Notes: generated by a model not told the origin, from the letters alone. 50,300 nucleotides of DNA from Actinobacillus vicugnae (GCF_901687125.1 NZ_CABFJY010000010.1:1-50300); one strand, 5' to 3'; shown: positions 1-11,338, counted from the first letter of the stretch. Made by a program: numbers and translations.

Positions 1-82
1 GTTTAGCGACCTCACGAATACCCAAATCCTGTTCGGTCACTTGTTTGATAATGTTTAAACGAAATTGATAAGAATAAGACAT
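1..82 (-). CDS. Transposase OrfA of IS3-family element, N-terminal fragment (runs off the window)
   Basis: The reading frame starts at ATG 82-80 on the minus strand and is open to the window edge. The visible 27 residues begin MSYSYQFRLNIIKQVTEQ and continue with DLGIREVAK, which looks like the start of the helix-turn-helix of an IS3-family OrfA. The Shine-Dalgarno GAGGTG lies about 6 bases upstream, inside the arm of a 9-bp inverted repeat (84-92 with 117-125). OrfB, which would carry the DDE domain, is outside the window, so the family call is moderate. Confidence 0.65.
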   Translation of the reverse strand, partial: MSYSYQFRLNIIKQVTEQDLGIREVAK

Positions 83-127
83 AATCTGCACCTCAAATTA
101 GGTGTCCAGGTTTTGGGGTGCAGATCA
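1..127 (-). mobile_element. IS3-family (IS150-like) insertion sequence, left copy, 5' end only
   Basis: The sequence is identical, in inverted orientation, to the IS end at 50176-50300. Read on the minus strand it begins TGATCTGCACCCCAAAA, which resembles the CCCAAAA...GGACA ends of IS150-group elements, and it runs into an orfA start 45 bases inside. The rest of the element lies beyond position 1. The outer end abuts the USS hairpin behind purT. The family assignment rests on the end sequence and on the first residues of OrfA only. Confidence 0.8.
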
Positions 128-163
128 ACAAGCGGTCAAATTTTAGGAAATTTGACCGCTTGT
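128..163. terminator. Facing USS pair forming a stem-loop behind purT
   Basis: ACAAGCGGTCAAATTT at 128-143 is the exact complement of AAATTTGACCGCTTGT at 148-163, separated by a 4-base loop. This gives a 16-bp stem carrying two full uptake signal words. It lies 17 bases after the purT stop codon and probably ends purT transcription. In this family paired USS sites commonly double as terminators. The IS end begins at the next base (127). Confidence 0.75.
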
Positions 164-180
164 TTAAATGGTTAAGCCAA

Positions 181-1362
181 TTACAGGGCTACCGTTAATT
201 TTGCATAAGCACGTTCGGCTTTTGCCAAGGCTTTTTCAGTATTTTCATCACGCGCTAAAATCACCCCTAAACGGCGATGCCCATTCACTTCACCTTTACC
301 GAACAAGCGGATATTGGTACCGATTTCTTCTAACGCTTTATCCAAATTACCAAAGGTTACATTTTTTGATTTACCTTCAACCACAATCGCTTTTGATGCT
401 GCAGGGCTAATTTGATAGATTTCAGGAATCGGTAACCCCAAAATAGCACGAGCATGTAATGCAAATTGTGAAAGCTCTTGTGAAGCTATAGTCACCATGC
501 CCGTATCATGAGGACGAGGTGAAACTTCGTTAAAGATAATTTCATCACCACAAACAAACAGTTCTACTCCAAAAATACCTCGTCCGCCTAATGCTGTAGT
601 AATGCGTTCTGCTGTTTCTTGCGCACGTTTTAGTGCTAGATCAGACATCGCTTGTGGCTGCCAAGATTCACGATAATCACCATTATCTTGACGATGACCA
701 ATTGGTGCAAGGAATGAAGTACCATTTATGTGACGTACGGTTAATTGGGTAATTTCATAGTCAAATTTGATAAAACCTTCCACAATCACACGTCCTCCAC
801 CAGCACGTCCACCTTCTTGTGAATAATCCCAAGCCTGTTGAATTTGCTCTGCAGATTTGATTACCGATTGTCCATGACCTGATGAAGACATAATCGGCTT
901 AACCACGCAAGGGAAGCCGAGTTCATCTACCGCTTTTTTAAATTCATCAAAAGTATCAACAAAGAAATAAGGTGAAGTTTTTAAACCGAGTTCTTCTGCC
1001 GCTAGACGGCGAATACCTTCACGGTTCATAGTTAATTGGGTAGCTTTAGCGGTTGGCACAATGTTATAACCTTCTTGCTCAAGCTCAACTAGCGTTGCAG
1101 TGGCAATCGCTTCCACTTCTGGCACAATAAAATCAGGCTTTTCTTTTTCAACTAATGCACGTAAAGCTATACCATCTAACATTGAAAGAGTATAAGCACG
1201 ATGTGCAACTTGTTGAGCGGGCGCATTTTCATAGCGATCTACCGCAATCACTTCTACACCGAAACGTTGTAATTCAATCACAACTTCTTTACCTAGCTCT
1301 CCTGAGCCAAGCATCATTACTTTCGTTGCATTCGATGTTAATGGGGTGCCAATTGTGGTCAT
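181..1362 (-). CDS. purT: Formate-dependent phosphoribosylglycinamide formyltransferase 2 (PurT)
   Basis: This cytoplasmic ATP-grasp enzyme makes formyl-GAR from GAR, formate and ATP in the third step of purine synthesis. The 393-residue product matches E. coli PurT (392) along its length. It has the N-terminal [12 protein letters not shown] nucleotide-fold segment, the [16 protein letters not shown] block, [23 protein letters not shown]-like and [15 protein letters not shown] segments of the family. The ATG at 1362 is chosen because MTTIGTPL aligns with the E. coli start and AGAGGATC lies just upstream. The longer frame starts inside the operator region. A perfect PurR box lies 23 bases upstream, so purine repression is expected. 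The gene is monocistronic and ends at a USS hairpin. Confidence 0.96.
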   Translation of the reverse strand: MTTIGTPLTSNATKVMMLGSGELGKEVVIELQRFGVEVIAVDRYENAPAQQVAHRAYTLSMLDGIALRALVEKEKPDFIVPEVEAIATATLVELEQEGYNIVPTAKATQLTMNREGIRRLAAEELGLKTSPYFFVDTFDEFKKAVDELGFPCVVKPIMSSSGHGQSVIKSAEQIQQAWDYSQEGGRAGGGRVIVEGFIKFDYEITQLTVRHINGTSFLAPIGHRQDNGDYRESWQPQAMSDLALKRAQETAERITTALGGRGIFGVELFVCGDEIIFNEVSPRPHDTGMVTIASQELSQFALHARAILGLPIPEIYQISPAASKAIVVEGKSKNVTFGNLDKALEEIGTNIRLFGKGEVNGHRRLGVILARDENTEKALAKAERAYAKLTVAL

Positions 1363-1384
1363 TTTTGATCCTCTTTGATACAAA

Positions 1385-1400
1385 AAGCAAACGTTTGCGT
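1385..1400 (-). promoter_or_regulatory. PurR operator upstream of purT
   Basis: On the minus strand the site reads ACGCAAACGTTTGCTT. It matches every fixed position of the PurR consensus ANGCAANCGNTTNCNT. It lies 23 bases upstream of the purT start codon, as expected for repression of purT by the hypoxanthine/guanine-PurR complex. Confidence 0.88.
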
Positions 1401-1415
1401 AAGATTATATAATAA

Positions 1416-1458
1416 AAGCGGTAAGATTTTGTGAAAAATTTGTAAAATCTTACCGCTT
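1416..1458 (-). terminator. Intrinsic terminator of plsB
   Basis: AAGCGGTAAGATTTT at 1416-1430 is the perfect complement of 1444-1458, giving a 15-bp stem with a 13-base loop. On the minus strand the stem is followed by TTTTATT. It carries USS-like AAGCGGT words at its foot and sits 15 bases after the plsB stop. Confidence 0.8.
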
Positions 1459-1473
1459 GTTCAAACTATGAAG

Positions 1474-3900
1474 CTATGCTGATTCTTCTTCAACTTTTTC
1501 CATCGCACCTTGAATAGTGAGTTGAATTTCAACTGAAATCAATGCTCTGAGCATTTCCTCAGCTTCTTTGACTTTAGCAACCACTGCGTTACCTTGTTCA
1601 TCAAAATACCCTTGTGCTTTTAAACTTGCACTAAAAGTCGAGAAAATCGCTTTATCAAAGAATTCTGGTGCGTTAATACCATGTAGAATCGACAGACGTT
1701 GTGCAATAGAACGACTTTCTTTTTCTAAGTTATTACGGCTCATTTCTGGCTGTTCTAACAATACACTTAGACTGATGTAATAACGCTGTAAAATCTCACG
1801 AATCCCTGCAGCGTGTAACTGTAACGCACGCACACGAGAACGGTTAATTTTCAATACATCACTTTCGTATTTAATAATTTGCTGGCGTGCAAACTCAGTT
1901 AAAATCAGCTCAACTTGATTACGTACTTCATTCTCTTTGAAATGAAGGAATAGCTCCGCTTTTAAGAACGGATAAATATGATTTACCGTTTTCATAATCA
2001 GATCTTTAGATACTGATTCATGATGCAACACAATACTTGCAACTAACGATGGCAATACGAATAAGTGCTGAATATTATTACGATAATAGGTCATCAACAC
2101 CGCCGACTCTCGGTCTAAACGGATCATTTCACCAAAATTATCTTTTTCACTTACTACACCAGAGCGAGGCAAACTAAGCACATGCTCAAGCATTTGCTCT
2201 GCAGATTCCACAGGCACAGTGATATCTGTAGCATACGGCACATTTTTAAAGAGCTGTAAGTAACTATCCACTTGTTCAATAAGTTGTTCACTAGCAAGAG
2301 CTCGTTGGCGAGAAGCAAGTAAAACTGAACCAATTAAGTTTTTCGCGTTTACTGCAGCCGCATTATTAATATTTACCATCACTTGCTGTGCAATCTCATC
2401 AACCGCATCATTTAGCCATTTAGGGCGACTATCTTCTGCTGGCGGTTCTTTCCATTCAGGAAAATGTTGGTTCAAATAAGTGTTTACTTGAATCGGTTCA
2501 CCAAAATTCACAAAGCCTTGACCTAAATTACGTAATTTTTTAATTACTCGTAATACTAAGCCCGCATTTTCTTTTTCTTTTGCCGCACCACGCAACTCTT
2601 TTGCGTAAGTATCTACTTCAAGCACGTGTTCGTAACCGATATACACTGGCACAATACTAATTGGGCGAGAGAGCCCTCGTTGTAGTGCTTGCAAAGTCAT
2701 CGACATCATGCCTGTTTTTGGCTCAAGTAAACGTCCAGTACGAGAACGCCCCCCCTCAATAAAATATTCCACCGAATAACCACGATAAAATAATTCTGCT
2801 AAATATTCACGGAAAATAGTTGAGTATAAGCGATTACCTTTAAAAGTACGGCGAATAAAAAACGCACCGCCTCGACGGAAAAATGGTCCCGCTGGCCAGA
2901 AATTTAAGTTAATTCCTGCCGCAATATGCGGTGGAACTAAACCTTGATGATACAAAATGTACGACAATAATAAGTAGTCCATATGACTACGATGGCAAGG
3001 CACATAAACAATTTCATGCCCTTCTAAAGCCAATTTACGCACACGATCCGCATTTTGAACCTTGATACCTTGGTATAACTTATTCCATAGCCAACTTAAA
3101 ATACGATCAGCAACACGCAATGTTTCGTGGCTTACATCTGCAGCAATTTCATCTAAAATTTTCTCGGCTTCCTGACGTGCTTTTTCTTTAGAAACCTTTT
3201 TCGATTTTGCTTCGTCTTCAATTGCCTGCACAATGGTTGGTAATTGAATCAGCTTATTGAACATTGCTTGACGATCAGCTAAACGGGGCCCTGTTGCTGA
3301 ATAACGTTGCTTCGCAAAATGGATTTTTGCTACACGAGCGAGTTTTTGTGCTAAGCCTTCTTCAGAACCATGTTCGGTTACCATATAGCGTAATGAGAGC
3401 GCTTGGGAGAAACGCACAAAGTTATCTCGCCCAAACCAAATCATTGCAATAATACGCTGGAAGGTACTCATAAAACGAAGTGAAGGTGCTTTTTCTTTAC
3501 CTGGTGAACGTCCCCATAATACTGACACTGGTACTAATTGCACATCTAAATTTTCATCCGAACGATGTAAATCTAAATAGCGATAGAAAAGAGATTCAGT
3601 CTCGCTTTTTGCCCCTTTCGATTTAAAAAATCGACGCCCTTCATCTAAAAAAACATAACGAGGTAACGATTGACCGTTAATCTCATTATTTTGCAATGGG
3701 TCTGGTAAATTCAATGCCTGACAATTCTTTTGAAGAATTAATAAATCCGTTTGCGATGTGTAAGGTAATACGTAAATAATAGGTTGAGATAAGTTTAATG
3801 AAAGCTCGTTTACAGGATCTGTAGGAATAGAACGAGACTTAACTAATAACGAAAGTGGAAGATTCAACACTTGTCGATAAAAATTTAAGAGGCTAGACAT
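1474..3900 (-). CDS. plsB: Glycerol-3-phosphate 1-O-acyltransferase (PlsB)
   Basis: This inner-membrane-associated enzyme puts the first acyl chain on sn-glycerol 3-phosphate in phospholipid synthesis. The 808-residue length fits PlsB (about 807 in E. coli). The acyltransferase HX4D motif is at residues 303-308 (HRSHMD). The later blocks include the GGAFFIRR segment and [10 protein letters not shown], which bind glycerol 3-phosphate in this family. The start at 3900 has AAGGATAT upstream. plsB is divergent from lexA, as in E. coli, but no dgkA lies between them here. Confidence 0.96.
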   Translation of the reverse strand: MSSLLNFYRQVLNLPLSLLVKSRSIPTDPVNELSLNLSQPIIYVLPYTSQTDLLILQKNCQALNLPDPLQNNEINGQSLPRYVFLDEGRRFFKSKGAKSETESLFYRYLDLHRSDENLDVQLVPVSVLWGRSPGKEKAPSLRFMSTFQRIIAMIWFGRDNFVRFSQALSLRYMVTEHGSEEGLAQKLARVAKIHFAKQRYSATGPRLADRQAMFNKLIQLPTIVQAIEDEAKSKKVSKEKARQEAEKILDEIAADVSHETLRVADRILSWLWNKLYQGIKVQNADRVRKLALEGHEIVYVPCHRSHMDYLLLSYILYHQGLVPPHIAAGINLNFWPAGPFFRRGGAFFIRRTFKGNRLYSTIFREYLAELFYRGYSVEYFIEGGRSRTGRLLEPKTGMMSMTLQALQRGLSRPISIVPVYIGYEHVLEVDTYAKELRGAAKEKENAGLVLRVIKKLRNLGQGFVNFGEPIQVNTYLNQHFPEWKEPPAEDSRPKWLNDAVDEIAQQVMVNINNAAAVNAKNLIGSVLLASRQRALASEQLIEQVDSYLQLFKNVPYATDITVPVESAEQMLEHVLSLPRSGVVSEKDNFGEMIRLDRESAVLMTYYRNNIQHLFVLPSLVASIVLHHESVSKDLIMKTVNHIYPFLKAELFLHFKENEVRNQVELILTEFARQQIIKYESDVLKINRSRVRALQLHAAGIREILQRYYISLSVLLEQPEMSRNNLEKESRSIAQRLSILHGINAPEFFDKAIFSTFSASLKAQGYFDEQGNAVVAKVKEAEEMLRALISVEIQLTIQGAMEKVEEESA

Positions 3901-4021
3901 TTTAATATCCTTAATTGTTATGGTTTATGCCATCTAATATAGAGATAACCCTACTAAAGAAACAGTTTACCATAAATTTGTAAAATTTTTCTGAATTTAT
4001 CTAGTTACAAATAAAAAATTA

Positions 4022-4037
4022 CTGTATATAATGACAC
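4022..4037 (+). promoter_or_regulatory. LexA (SOS) box 1, upstream of lexA
   Basis: CTGTATATAATGACAC fits CTGT-N8-ACAG with one mismatch. It lies 22 bases upstream of a second, perfect box. Tandem boxes in front of lexA are the known autoregulatory arrangement in E. coli. Confidence 0.75.
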
Positions 4038-4043
4038 AAAATT

Positions 4044-4059
4044 CTGTATATAAAGACAG
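4044..4059 (+). promoter_or_regulatory. LexA (SOS) box 2, perfect consensus
   Basis: CTGTATATAAAGACAG is an exact CTGT-N8-ACAG operator. It ends 10 bases before the lexA start codon and just upstream of the GAGG ribosome binding site, so LexA bound here should repress its own gene. Confidence 0.9.
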
Positions 4060-4069
4060 TGAGGAAAAA

Positions 4070-4705
4070 ATGTCACGTAAACACTTAACTGCTCGCCAAC
4101 AAGAAATTTTTGATTTTGTTAAACATCATATCGAAACAACTGGCATGCCACCAACACGTGTTGAAATTGCACGCGAAATCGGCTTTAAATCCCCTAATGC
4201 AGCAGAAGAACATTTAAAAGCGCTTGCTCGTAAAGGTTATATTGAAATGCTTTCAGGTACTTCTCGTGGGATTCGTATCTTAGTCAATAATGAAACTGAA
4301 GAAGCTGCGAATGATGATGGCTTACCGCTGATCGGTAAAGTTGCTGCAGGTACTCCCATTATGGCGATTGAACACGTTGAAAGCCATTACCCTGTAAATG
4401 GCGCTATGTTTAATCCAAATGCGGACTATTTACTCAAAGTAAACGGCAATTCTATGGAAAAAATCGGTATTCTTGATGGGGATTTACTTGCAGTGCACAA
4501 AACCAATTTTGCTCGTAATGGTCAGGTTGTAGTTGCACGAGTAGATGACGAAGTGACTGTAAAGCGTTTAGAGAAAAAAGGTGAGCTGATTTATCTTCAC
4601 CCTGAAAATGATGAGTTACAACCTATTGTTGTTGATCCTCGTATCGAATATATCGAAATTGAAGGCATTGCTGTCGGCGTTATCCGTAATAACGCTTGGA
4701 TGTAA
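4070..4705 (+). CDS. lexA: SOS repressor LexA
   Basis: LexA represses DNA damage genes and cleaves itself when RecA filaments form. The product has 211 residues: an N-terminal winged helix-turn-helix (1-70, [12 protein letters not shown]) and a C-terminal peptidase S24 domain. The cleavage bond is Ala93-Gly94 in VAAGTP. The catalytic dyad is Ser128 (GNSMEKIG) and Lys165 (VTVKRL), each offset by nine from E. coli Ala84, Ser119 and Lys156. The start at 4070 is chosen because GAGG sits six bases upstream and the LexA N-terminus [10 protein letters not shown] follows. The longer frame would begin inside the first SOS box. Two SOS boxes indicate autoregulation. Confidence 0.97.
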   Translation: MSRKHLTARQQEIFDFVKHHIETTGMPPTRVEIAREIGFKSPNAAEEHLKALARKGYIEMLSGTSRGIRILVNNETEEAANDDGLPLIGKVAAGTPIMAIEHVESHYPVNGAMFNPNADYLLKVNGNSMEKIGILDGDLLAVHKTNFARNGQVVVARVDDEVTVKRLEKKGELIYLHPENDELQPIVVDPRIEYIEIEGIAVGVIRNNAWM

Positions 4706-4727
4706 AATCAAGCTCAAAGCAGGAAAT

Positions 4728-4760
4728 AGGAGAATAAAGCGTTCGTTTATTCTCCTTTTC
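4728..4760 (+). terminator. Terminator of lexA
   Basis: AGGAGAATAAA at 4728-4738 pairs perfectly with 4746-4756 around a 7-base loop and is followed by TTTC. It lies between lexA and mutH, so mutH probably has its own promoter. Confidence 0.7.
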
Positions 4761-4773
4761 ACCCCATAATATT

Positions 4774-5454
4774 ATGCAACTTTCCACCTTTTCACACACT
4801 GAAGCAGAATTACTCAAGAAAGCGAATTGGCTTGCGGGCTTTACGCTTGGTGAAATTGCCCATCAATTAAATATTGACGTTCCGCTTGACCTGCGTAGAG
4901 ATAAGGGCTGGGTCGGTCAATTAATTGAAACTGCTTTAGGCGCAAAAGCAGGTAGCAAGCCAGAACAAGATTTTGCTCATTTAGGCATTGAGCTCAAAAC
5001 CATTCCTATCAATCATAAAGGCTTTCCATTAGAAACGACTTTTGTAAGCCTAGCTCCACTTACTCAAAATACAGGGGTTACATGGCAAACTTCTCACGTT
5101 CGACATAAATTACAAAAAGTGCTGTGGATTCCAGTACAAGGTGAAAGACATATTCCCGTTGCTGAACGTTATATAGGACAACCCATTTTATGGACCCCCT
5201 CATTTAAGCAAGAGCAACAATTAAAAAATGATTGGGAAGAACTAATGGAATATATCAGTTTTGGGCGCTTAAATGAGATCAATGCGACATTAGGCGAAGT
5301 CATGCAATTACGGCCGAAAGGTAGAAATAGTAGCTCACTTACCAATGCAATTAATCAACAAGGTGAACGCGTTCAATCTTTACCACTCGGTTTTTATTTA
5401 CGTAAACAATTTACTGCTGAAATTTTACAGAATTTTTTACGTTCGCCCCTTTAA
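4774..5454 (+). CDS. mutH: DNA mismatch repair endonuclease MutH
   Basis: MutH nicks the unmethylated strand at hemimethylated GATC sites after activation by MutS and MutL. The 226-residue protein is close to E. coli MutH (229). The restriction-endonuclease-like active site is visible as Asp66, Glu73 and Lys75 in DFAHLGIELKT, offset by four from E. coli Asp70, Glu77 and Lys79. The DLRRDKGWVGQLIE segment near residue 39 is also typical. mutH is followed by ygdQ, as in E. coli. Its presence implies Dam-directed repair in this organism. Confidence 0.95.
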   Translation: MQLSTFSHTEAELLKKANWLAGFTLGEIAHQLNIDVPLDLRRDKGWVGQLIETALGAKAGSKPEQDFAHLGIELKTIPINHKGFPLETTFVSLAPLTQNTGVTWQTSHVRHKLQKVLWIPVQGERHIPVAERYIGQPILWTPSFKQEQQLKNDWEELMEYISFGRLNEINATLGEVMQLRPKGRNSSSLTNAINQQGERVQSLPLGFYLRKQFTAEILQNFLRSPL

Positions 5455-5535
5455 CTTTTGCTTGGCTACCGTTATGCTTTCACCCTTTTGATCGTAGGCA
5501 ATTGCCTATTAATTCTCTGTTTTAAAGGATATTTT

Positions 5536-6267
5536 ATGTTTGATTGGATTGCCAATCCCGAAGCTTGGGTTGCTCTCTTAACCCTAACTGGACTTGAAAT
5601 CATTTTAGGTATCGATAACATCATTGTTATCAGTATTTTAGTTTCTCGTCTACCAATTCATCAGCGCCAATCGGCTCGTATTATTGGCTTAGCATTAGCG
5701 ATGGGAACTCGTATTCTATTATTGCTTTCACTGGCTTGGATGATGAAATTAGTCGATCCGCTTTTCTCTATTGCGGGTATGCCGATTTCTGGTCGAGATC
5801 TTATTTTATTACTCGGGGGGATTTTCCTTATCGTTAAAAGCGCAATGGAATTACAAGAATCTATTGCAGGTGAATCTCATGAAGAAGCCCAAAATGCAAC
5901 TAAAACAGCAAATTTCTTAATGATTTTAGTACAAATTGCGATTTTTGACGTGGTATTCTCGCTTGATTCGGTAATTACTGCAGTGGCAATGGCAGATGAT
6001 ATTCCAGTAATGGTTATTGCTATTATTATTGCGGTTGCGATAATGATGCTGGCGGCAAAATCAATCGGCGATTTCGTTGATAACAACCCAACCATTAAAA
6101 ACCTCGCATTAGCATTCTTAATTTTAATTGGGGTGGTATTAGTGGGCGAAGGCTTCAATATTCATATTCCAAAATCAGCAGTTTACACCGCAATGGGTTT
6201 CTCTGTTGTAGTAGAACTACTCAATATTAAAATGCGTAAAAATCAAGAAAAACACACTAAAGCATAA
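5536..6267 (+). CDS. ygdQ: TerC-family integral membrane protein (YgdQ-like)
   Basis: This is a 243-residue polytopic membrane protein of the TerC/UPF0053 family. It has about seven hydrophobic segments and the family signatures LEIILGIDNIIVIS near residue 20 and FDVVFSLDSVITAVAMADD near residue 140. The acidic residues in these membrane segments are conserved and are thought to act in metal ion transport. It matches E. coli YgdQ over its length, and ygdQ also follows mutH there. The start at 5536 is supported by AAAGGA. The longer frame begins with a TTG right after mutH and would add a poor, non-family extension. The substrate is unknown; a manganese or other metal exporter is possible. Confidence 0.87.
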   Translation: MFDWIANPEAWVALLTLTGLEIILGIDNIIVISILVSRLPIHQRQSARIIGLALAMGTRILLLLSLAWMMKLVDPLFSIAGMPISGRDLILLLGGIFLIVKSAMELQESIAGESHEEAQNATKTANFLMILVQIAIFDVVFSLDSVITAVAMADDIPVMVIAIIIAVAIMMLAAKSIGDFVDNNPTIKNLALAFLILIGVVLVGEGFNIHIPKSAVYTAMGFSVVVELLNIKMRKNQEKHTKA

Positions 6268-6379
6268 TAAATTGCCCTTGATGAAAATCGGGGGCATTTT
6301 TAATGCTAAAATAACACCTATTTAATGATTATAAGCGGTCAATTTTACGCCGAATTTTGCATTACATTCTCAATAAATT

Positions 6380-7417
6380 ATGTTACTGATTGATATAAAA
6401 GATAAAGAACTCAGCCAAGAAGAGATTGAAATCCTTGGGCATCCACTTATTTCTGGCTTGATTTTATTTAGCCGTAACTTTTACGACAAAGCACAATTAG
6501 CCGCACTCATTAAATCTATTCGCCAGCGAGTAAAAAAACCGCTATTAATCACCGTCGATCAAGAAGGTGGCCGAGTTCAGCGCTTTCGTGAAGGCTTTAC
6601 CAAGTTGCCAGCTATGCAAGCTTTTCAAACATTAGCAAAACATACGCAAGAATCGACCGCTTTAGCTCAACAAGCTGGCTGGTTAATGGCGGCAGAGATG
6701 TTTGCACTTGATATTGATTTAAGTTTTGCACCTGTGTTGGATTTAGGTCATCACTGTAAAGCGATTGGAGATCGTTCATTTGGTGAATCACCAGAAAGTA
6801 TATTACCTGTTGCTGAAGCATTTATTGATGGAATGCGAGAAATGGGAATGGCAACAACGGGTAAGCACTTCCCTGGGCATGGACATGTTCTCGCCGATTC
6901 ACATTTGGAAACTCCCTTTGACGATCGTCCAAAAGAAGCCATTTTTGCTCATGATATTTTGCCGTTTAAGCAATTAATTACAAAAGGAAAGCTCTCAGCA
7001 ATTATGCCCGCGCACGTTATTTATACGCAATGTGATAGCCAGCCTGCAAGCGGCTCAGAATATTGGCTTAAAAACGTATTACGAACCCAACTTAATTTTA
7101 ATGGCGTGATTTTTTCTGATGATCTCGGAATGAAAGGCGCAGGTTTTATGGGCGACTTTGTACAACGTTCTGAAAAAGCAATTCACGCAGGTTGCGATTT
7201 ATTACTACTTTGCAATGAGCCTGAAGGCGTGGTTCAGGTGTTAGACGGTTTAAAATATCAGCCGACAAAAGCTCAAACAGAGCGCCATATTTCGTTGATG
7301 AAACGCAAAAACGTAAGCTGGCAAGAACTTGAAGCAAGCACACGTTATCAGCACGCGCAACAACGTTTAACCGCATTACAAAATAAATGGCTAGAGTGGA
7401 AAACTCAGCATTGTTAG
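6380..7417 (+). CDS. nagZ: Beta-N-acetylhexosaminidase NagZ (GH3), peptidoglycan recycling
   Basis: NagZ removes GlcNAc from GlcNAc-1,6-anhydroMurNAc peptides in the cytoplasm during cell wall recycling. The 345-residue protein is a single GH3 barrel domain. It shows the substrate loop [14 protein letters not shown] (162-175), with the catalytic His/Asp pair at 173-175. The nucleophile segment [10 protein letters not shown] is at 245-254. [14 protein letters not shown] (57-70) is also conserved. No strong Shine-Dalgarno precedes the ATG, but the N-terminus MLLIDI is usual for the family. The gene stands alone between two hairpins. Confidence 0.95.
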   Translation: MLLIDIKDKELSQEEIEILGHPLISGLILFSRNFYDKAQLAALIKSIRQRVKKPLLITVDQEGGRVQRFREGFTKLPAMQAFQTLAKHTQESTALAQQAGWLMAAEMFALDIDLSFAPVLDLGHHCKAIGDRSFGESPESILPVAEAFIDGMREMGMATTGKHFPGHGHVLADSHLETPFDDRPKEAIFAHDILPFKQLITKGKLSAIMPAHVIYTQCDSQPASGSEYWLKNVLRTQLNFNGVIFSDDLGMKGAGFMGDFVQRSEKAIHAGCDLLLLCNEPEGVVQVLDGLKYQPTKAQTERHISLMKRKNVSWQELEASTRYQHAQQRLTALQNKWLEWKTQHC

Positions 7418-7428
7418 TCCAAATAAAT

Positions 7429-7453
7429 AGGGCATAAACCTATTTTATGCCCT
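7429..7453. terminator. Stem-loop between nagZ and rlmC
   Basis: AGGGCATAAA at 7429-7438 is the perfect complement of 7444-7453, with a 5-base loop. No run of T follows on the plus strand, so it is at best a weak intrinsic terminator of nagZ. Confidence 0.5.
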
Positions 7454-7480
7454 CATAAATAAAACCCTACTTATCACTAA

Positions 7481-8653
7481 ATGACATTAAATTGCCCACA
7501 TTTTCAACATCAGCATTGTGTTTCATGCCAATGGCTAGAAAAGCCTTATCAGGTACAACTTTTGGAAAAAGAAGCCGATCTCAAGCGGTTAATTTCTCCG
7601 TTTATTTTGCAAAATTTCACTGAAATCCTACCGCTTGTTGCCTCCCCAGCAAGTCAATTCCGTAACAAAGCAAAAATGGTGGTTTCAGGTAGTGTAGAGC
7701 GACCAACTTTAGGCATTTTAAAAGATCAGACGGATGTCAAAACAGCGCTAGACCTGACAGATTGTCCACTTTATCCTATTGAATTTAAAACACTTTTTCC
7801 TATCCTCAAAGACTTTATTGCACGTGCGGGATTAGTGCCTTACAACATCGCCAAAAAGAAGGGTGAACTTAAATATATTCTGATCACCCAAAGCCAACAT
7901 AACAAATCCATCATGCTGCGTTTTGTGCTAAGAAGTGAGCAAAAACGACCGCTTATTGAGCGCGAATTAACCAATTTATTGACAAAATTACCGCAAGATT
8001 CTGTAGTAAGTTTGAATATTCAGCCTCAACATGCCGCAATTTTGGAAGGTGAAACCGAAATTTTTCTCACTGAGCAAACCACAATTGAAGAAAATTTTAA
8101 TGGCATTCCACTATTTATTCGCCCACAAGGCTTTTTCCAAACGAATCCCAATGTAGCAAGTCAATTATATGCAACTGCACAAAATTGGATAAAAGATTTG
8201 CTGATTCAACAATTTTGGGATCTATTCTGCGGCGTAGGTGGCTTTGGTTTGCATTGTATGAAAACGTTGCAAACGAAAAATAAAAATGTGCAATTAACAG
8301 GAATTGAAATCTCTGCTTCTGCGATTGCCAGTGCAACGAAATCTGCCGAAAGATTACACCTAAAAAATGTTAAATTTGCTTCACTTGATTCCGCTCAATT
8401 TGCGCTAAATGAAAAAGGAACATCACCAGATTTAGTGATTGTCAATCCGCCTCGCCGAGGCATTGGCAAACCATTAGCGGAATTTTTAAATCAATTAGGC
8501 GCACCTTATTTAATTTATTCAAGTTGCAATGCACAAACAATGGCAAAAGATTTTATATCATTAAGCAACTACTCACTCCAAAAGGTGCAATTATTTGATA
8601 TGTTTCCGCATACTTCGCATTATGAAGTGCTGACTTTTTTAGTGAAAAAGTAA
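7481..8653 (+). CDS. rlmC: 23S rRNA (uracil-747 C5)-methyltransferase RlmC
   Basis: This enzyme makes m5U747 in 23S rRNA using S-adenosylmethionine. The N-terminus has the cysteines that bind a [4Fe-4S] cluster (Cys5, Cys13 and Cys16 in [12 protein letters not shown], plus a later Cys). The C-terminal Rossmann domain shows [11 protein letters not shown] for SAM binding, [11 protein letters not shown], and [12 protein letters not shown] carrying the catalytic cysteine. The 390-residue length is usual for RlmC (375 in E. coli). The lack of a TRAM domain separates it from RlmD. The ATG at 7481 opens directly on the cysteine cluster and has no strong ribosome binding site. Confidence 0.92.
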   Translation: MTLNCPHFQHQHCVSCQWLEKPYQVQLLEKEADLKRLISPFILQNFTEILPLVASPASQFRNKAKMVVSGSVERPTLGILKDQTDVKTALDLTDCPLYPIEFKTLFPILKDFIARAGLVPYNIAKKKGELKYILITQSQHNKSIMLRFVLRSEQKRPLIERELTNLLTKLPQDSVVSLNIQPQHAAILEGETEIFLTEQTTIEENFNGIPLFIRPQGFFQTNPNVASQLYATAQNWIKDLLIQQFWDLFCGVGGFGLHCMKTLQTKNKNVQLTGIEISASAIASATKSAERLHLKNVKFASLDSAQFALNEKGTSPDLVIVNPPRRGIGKPLAEFLNQLGAPYLIYSSCNAQTMAKDFISLSNYSLQKVQLFDMFPHTSHYEVLTFLVKK

Positions 8654-8683
8654 CTATTGCCTACTGGTTAATATTGGTTGGAG

Positions 8684-8713
8684 TTTATATTTTTTGCAAA
8701 ATTTAGGTATAAT
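8684..8713 (+). promoter_or_regulatory. Possible eno promoter
   Basis: An extended -10 GGTATAAT has TATAAT at 8708-8713. TTTATA at 8684-8689 is a weak -35 with 18-base spacing. It would give a leader of about 145 bases for eno. It is the only clear -10 in the 210-base gap, but a start nearer the gene is not excluded. Confidence 0.35.
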
Positions 8714-8765
8714 TAGCCCGCTTTAGTTTTATTTATCCGTATTCGATCAAAGAACCGTTAAATTT

Positions 8766-8781
8766 TGTGATCCAACTCACT
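8766..8781 (+). promoter_or_regulatory. CRP-like site upstream of eno
   Basis: TGTGATCCAACTCACT matches the CRP consensus TGTGA-N6-TCACA at nine of ten fixed positions. It lies 82 bases before the eno start codon. Carbon-source control of enolase is plausible, but activation or repression cannot be told without the transcription start. Confidence 0.5.
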
Positions 8782-8851
8782 TTTTTACAAGACAAAAGCG
8801 CAAAATAGCTTTACTATATTGCTATTCTTTTTTCTATTAACTCTCAATTAG

Positions 8852-10174
<1,323 letters not shown>

Positions 10175-10190
10175 TCTTAATTGATTAATA

Positions 10191-10223
10191 AAAAATGCCA
10201 CAGGATTTCTGTGGCATTTTTTT
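10191..10223 (+). terminator. Intrinsic terminator of eno
   Basis: AAAAATGCCACAG at 10191-10203 pairs perfectly with 10209-10221 around a 5-base loop and ends in a run of seven T. This is a strong rho-independent terminator. Confidence 0.92.
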
Positions 10224-10241
10224 ATATATTTGGAGTGATTT

Positions 10242-10871
10242 ATGCAAGAAACTCTACTTTCTGAGCCGTAGCTTCAATGGGCGATTGAAATTCAAGGTAT
10301 TGCACAAAATGGGCTTACTTATACAACAGGAATTTATGATCGTGAACGCTATCAACGTCTGCGAGAAATTTCTGCTGAAATGTTAAGCTATAAAACTGCT
10401 ATTCCAATGGAAACCATAAAATTGCTTTTTTGTAACGAGGATGGCTACCAAACTCCTAAAATAGACACCAGAGCCGCTATTTTTCAAAATAAGCAGATTT
10501 TACTTGTACAAGAACAGGACGGACGTTGGGCACTTCCTGGCGGTTGGGTCGATGTATTAGAGACAATTAGTTCTAATACTATCAAAGAAGTAAAAGAAGA
10601 AGCAGGATTAACCGTGCAGCCACAATTTCTTATTGCTATCCATAATCAACGACTGCGTAATGATCCTAATTATCCTTATGGCGTTTTAAAAGCCTTTGTC
10701 ATGTGTGAATTTCTCAGTGGCTCATTCGTTAAAAATAGCGAAACTATTGCATCTCAATACTTTTCTTTTGAGCAACTTCCTGAACTTGCACAAGAAAAAA
10801 ATAGCAAACAACAAATTGCTCTATGCTTTGAGGCTTATCAAAGCACAAATTGGCAAACTCAATTCGATTAA
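10242..10871 (+). pseudogene. Nudix hydrolase gene interrupted by an amber codon at codon 10
   Basis: From ATG 10242, preceded by TGGAGTG, the frame reads MQETLLSEP, then TAG at 10269-10271. It then continues without a break for 199 codons. The part after the stop (LQWAIEIQGIAQNGLTY, YDRERYQRL) is the conserved N-terminal domain of a Nudix subfamily of about 205 residues, so the stop lies inside a real coding region. The Nudix box GWVDVLETISSNTIKEVKEE is complete except for Lys in place of the usual Arg in REXXEE. Translation could restart at Met codon 47 (10380), giving 163 residues with an intact Nudix domain but no N-terminal domain. The substrate is unknown. A sequencing error or amber suppression would restore the gene. 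Confidence 0.75.
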
Positions 10872-10883
10872 AAAGGAAAAACC

Positions 10884-11294
10884 ATGTTGTATTCAGTATT
10901 AACCGATCAATTACTTATTGGGCAGAGCTATCGTAATGGCGCTCATTCAACAAAGTATGAACATTTAGTTGTGATGTTTGAGGATGATGGCGAAACAGGC
11001 TACTTTTATGCGATGGATTTACACCAATCAGCCAATCCTGTGGTAGATAGTTTATTTGTTTATAGTAAAGCCGATATTGAAGAGAAAACGCTTACCGAGC
11101 CTCGACGTTTAGAAATTTGTTGGTCTGAAGATGGATACCAAGCCTTTTTACTTATTAATAGCTATCCGCATGCAGTATTTGATTTTAGCCAATTTGTTGG
11201 CTACAACCATACCAAATTTCCACAACCTGAATTAGGTAGTATGTGGGTACATAAAGAAACTACTTCTGAATTAGTTAAACGTTGGCTTAAATAA
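10884..11294 (+). CDS. Conserved protein of unknown function (possibly DUF2251)
   Basis: This is a 136-residue acidic, soluble protein with no signal peptide or membrane segment. AAGGA lies ten bases before the ATG. It follows the broken Nudix gene by 12 bases and was probably co-transcribed with it. Sequence features are a beta-rich pattern, the block EHLVVMFEDDGETGYFYAMD near residue 27, and LEICWSEDGYQAFLLIN near residue 76. I do not recognise a catalytic motif. The overall look recalls DUF2251 proteins of gamma-proteobacteria, but this is from memory and uncertain. Confidence 0.7.
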   Translation: MLYSVLTDQLLIGQSYRNGAHSTKYEHLVVMFEDDGETGYFYAMDLHQSANPVVDSLFVYSKADIEEKTLTEPRRLEICWSEDGYQAFLLINSYPHAVFDFSQFVGYNHTKFPQPELGSMWVHKETTSELVKRWLK

Positions 11295-11338
11295 ATTCAA
11301 TAACTAGACTATCCTGAGAATTTTTTTTACAAAAGCCC

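Noticed and set aside
5877-6158. Minus-strand open frame of 93 codons inside ygdQ
   Set aside because: It is antisense to a clear membrane protein gene. Its Ile/Ala/Thr-rich sequence is the mirror of hydrophobic codons.
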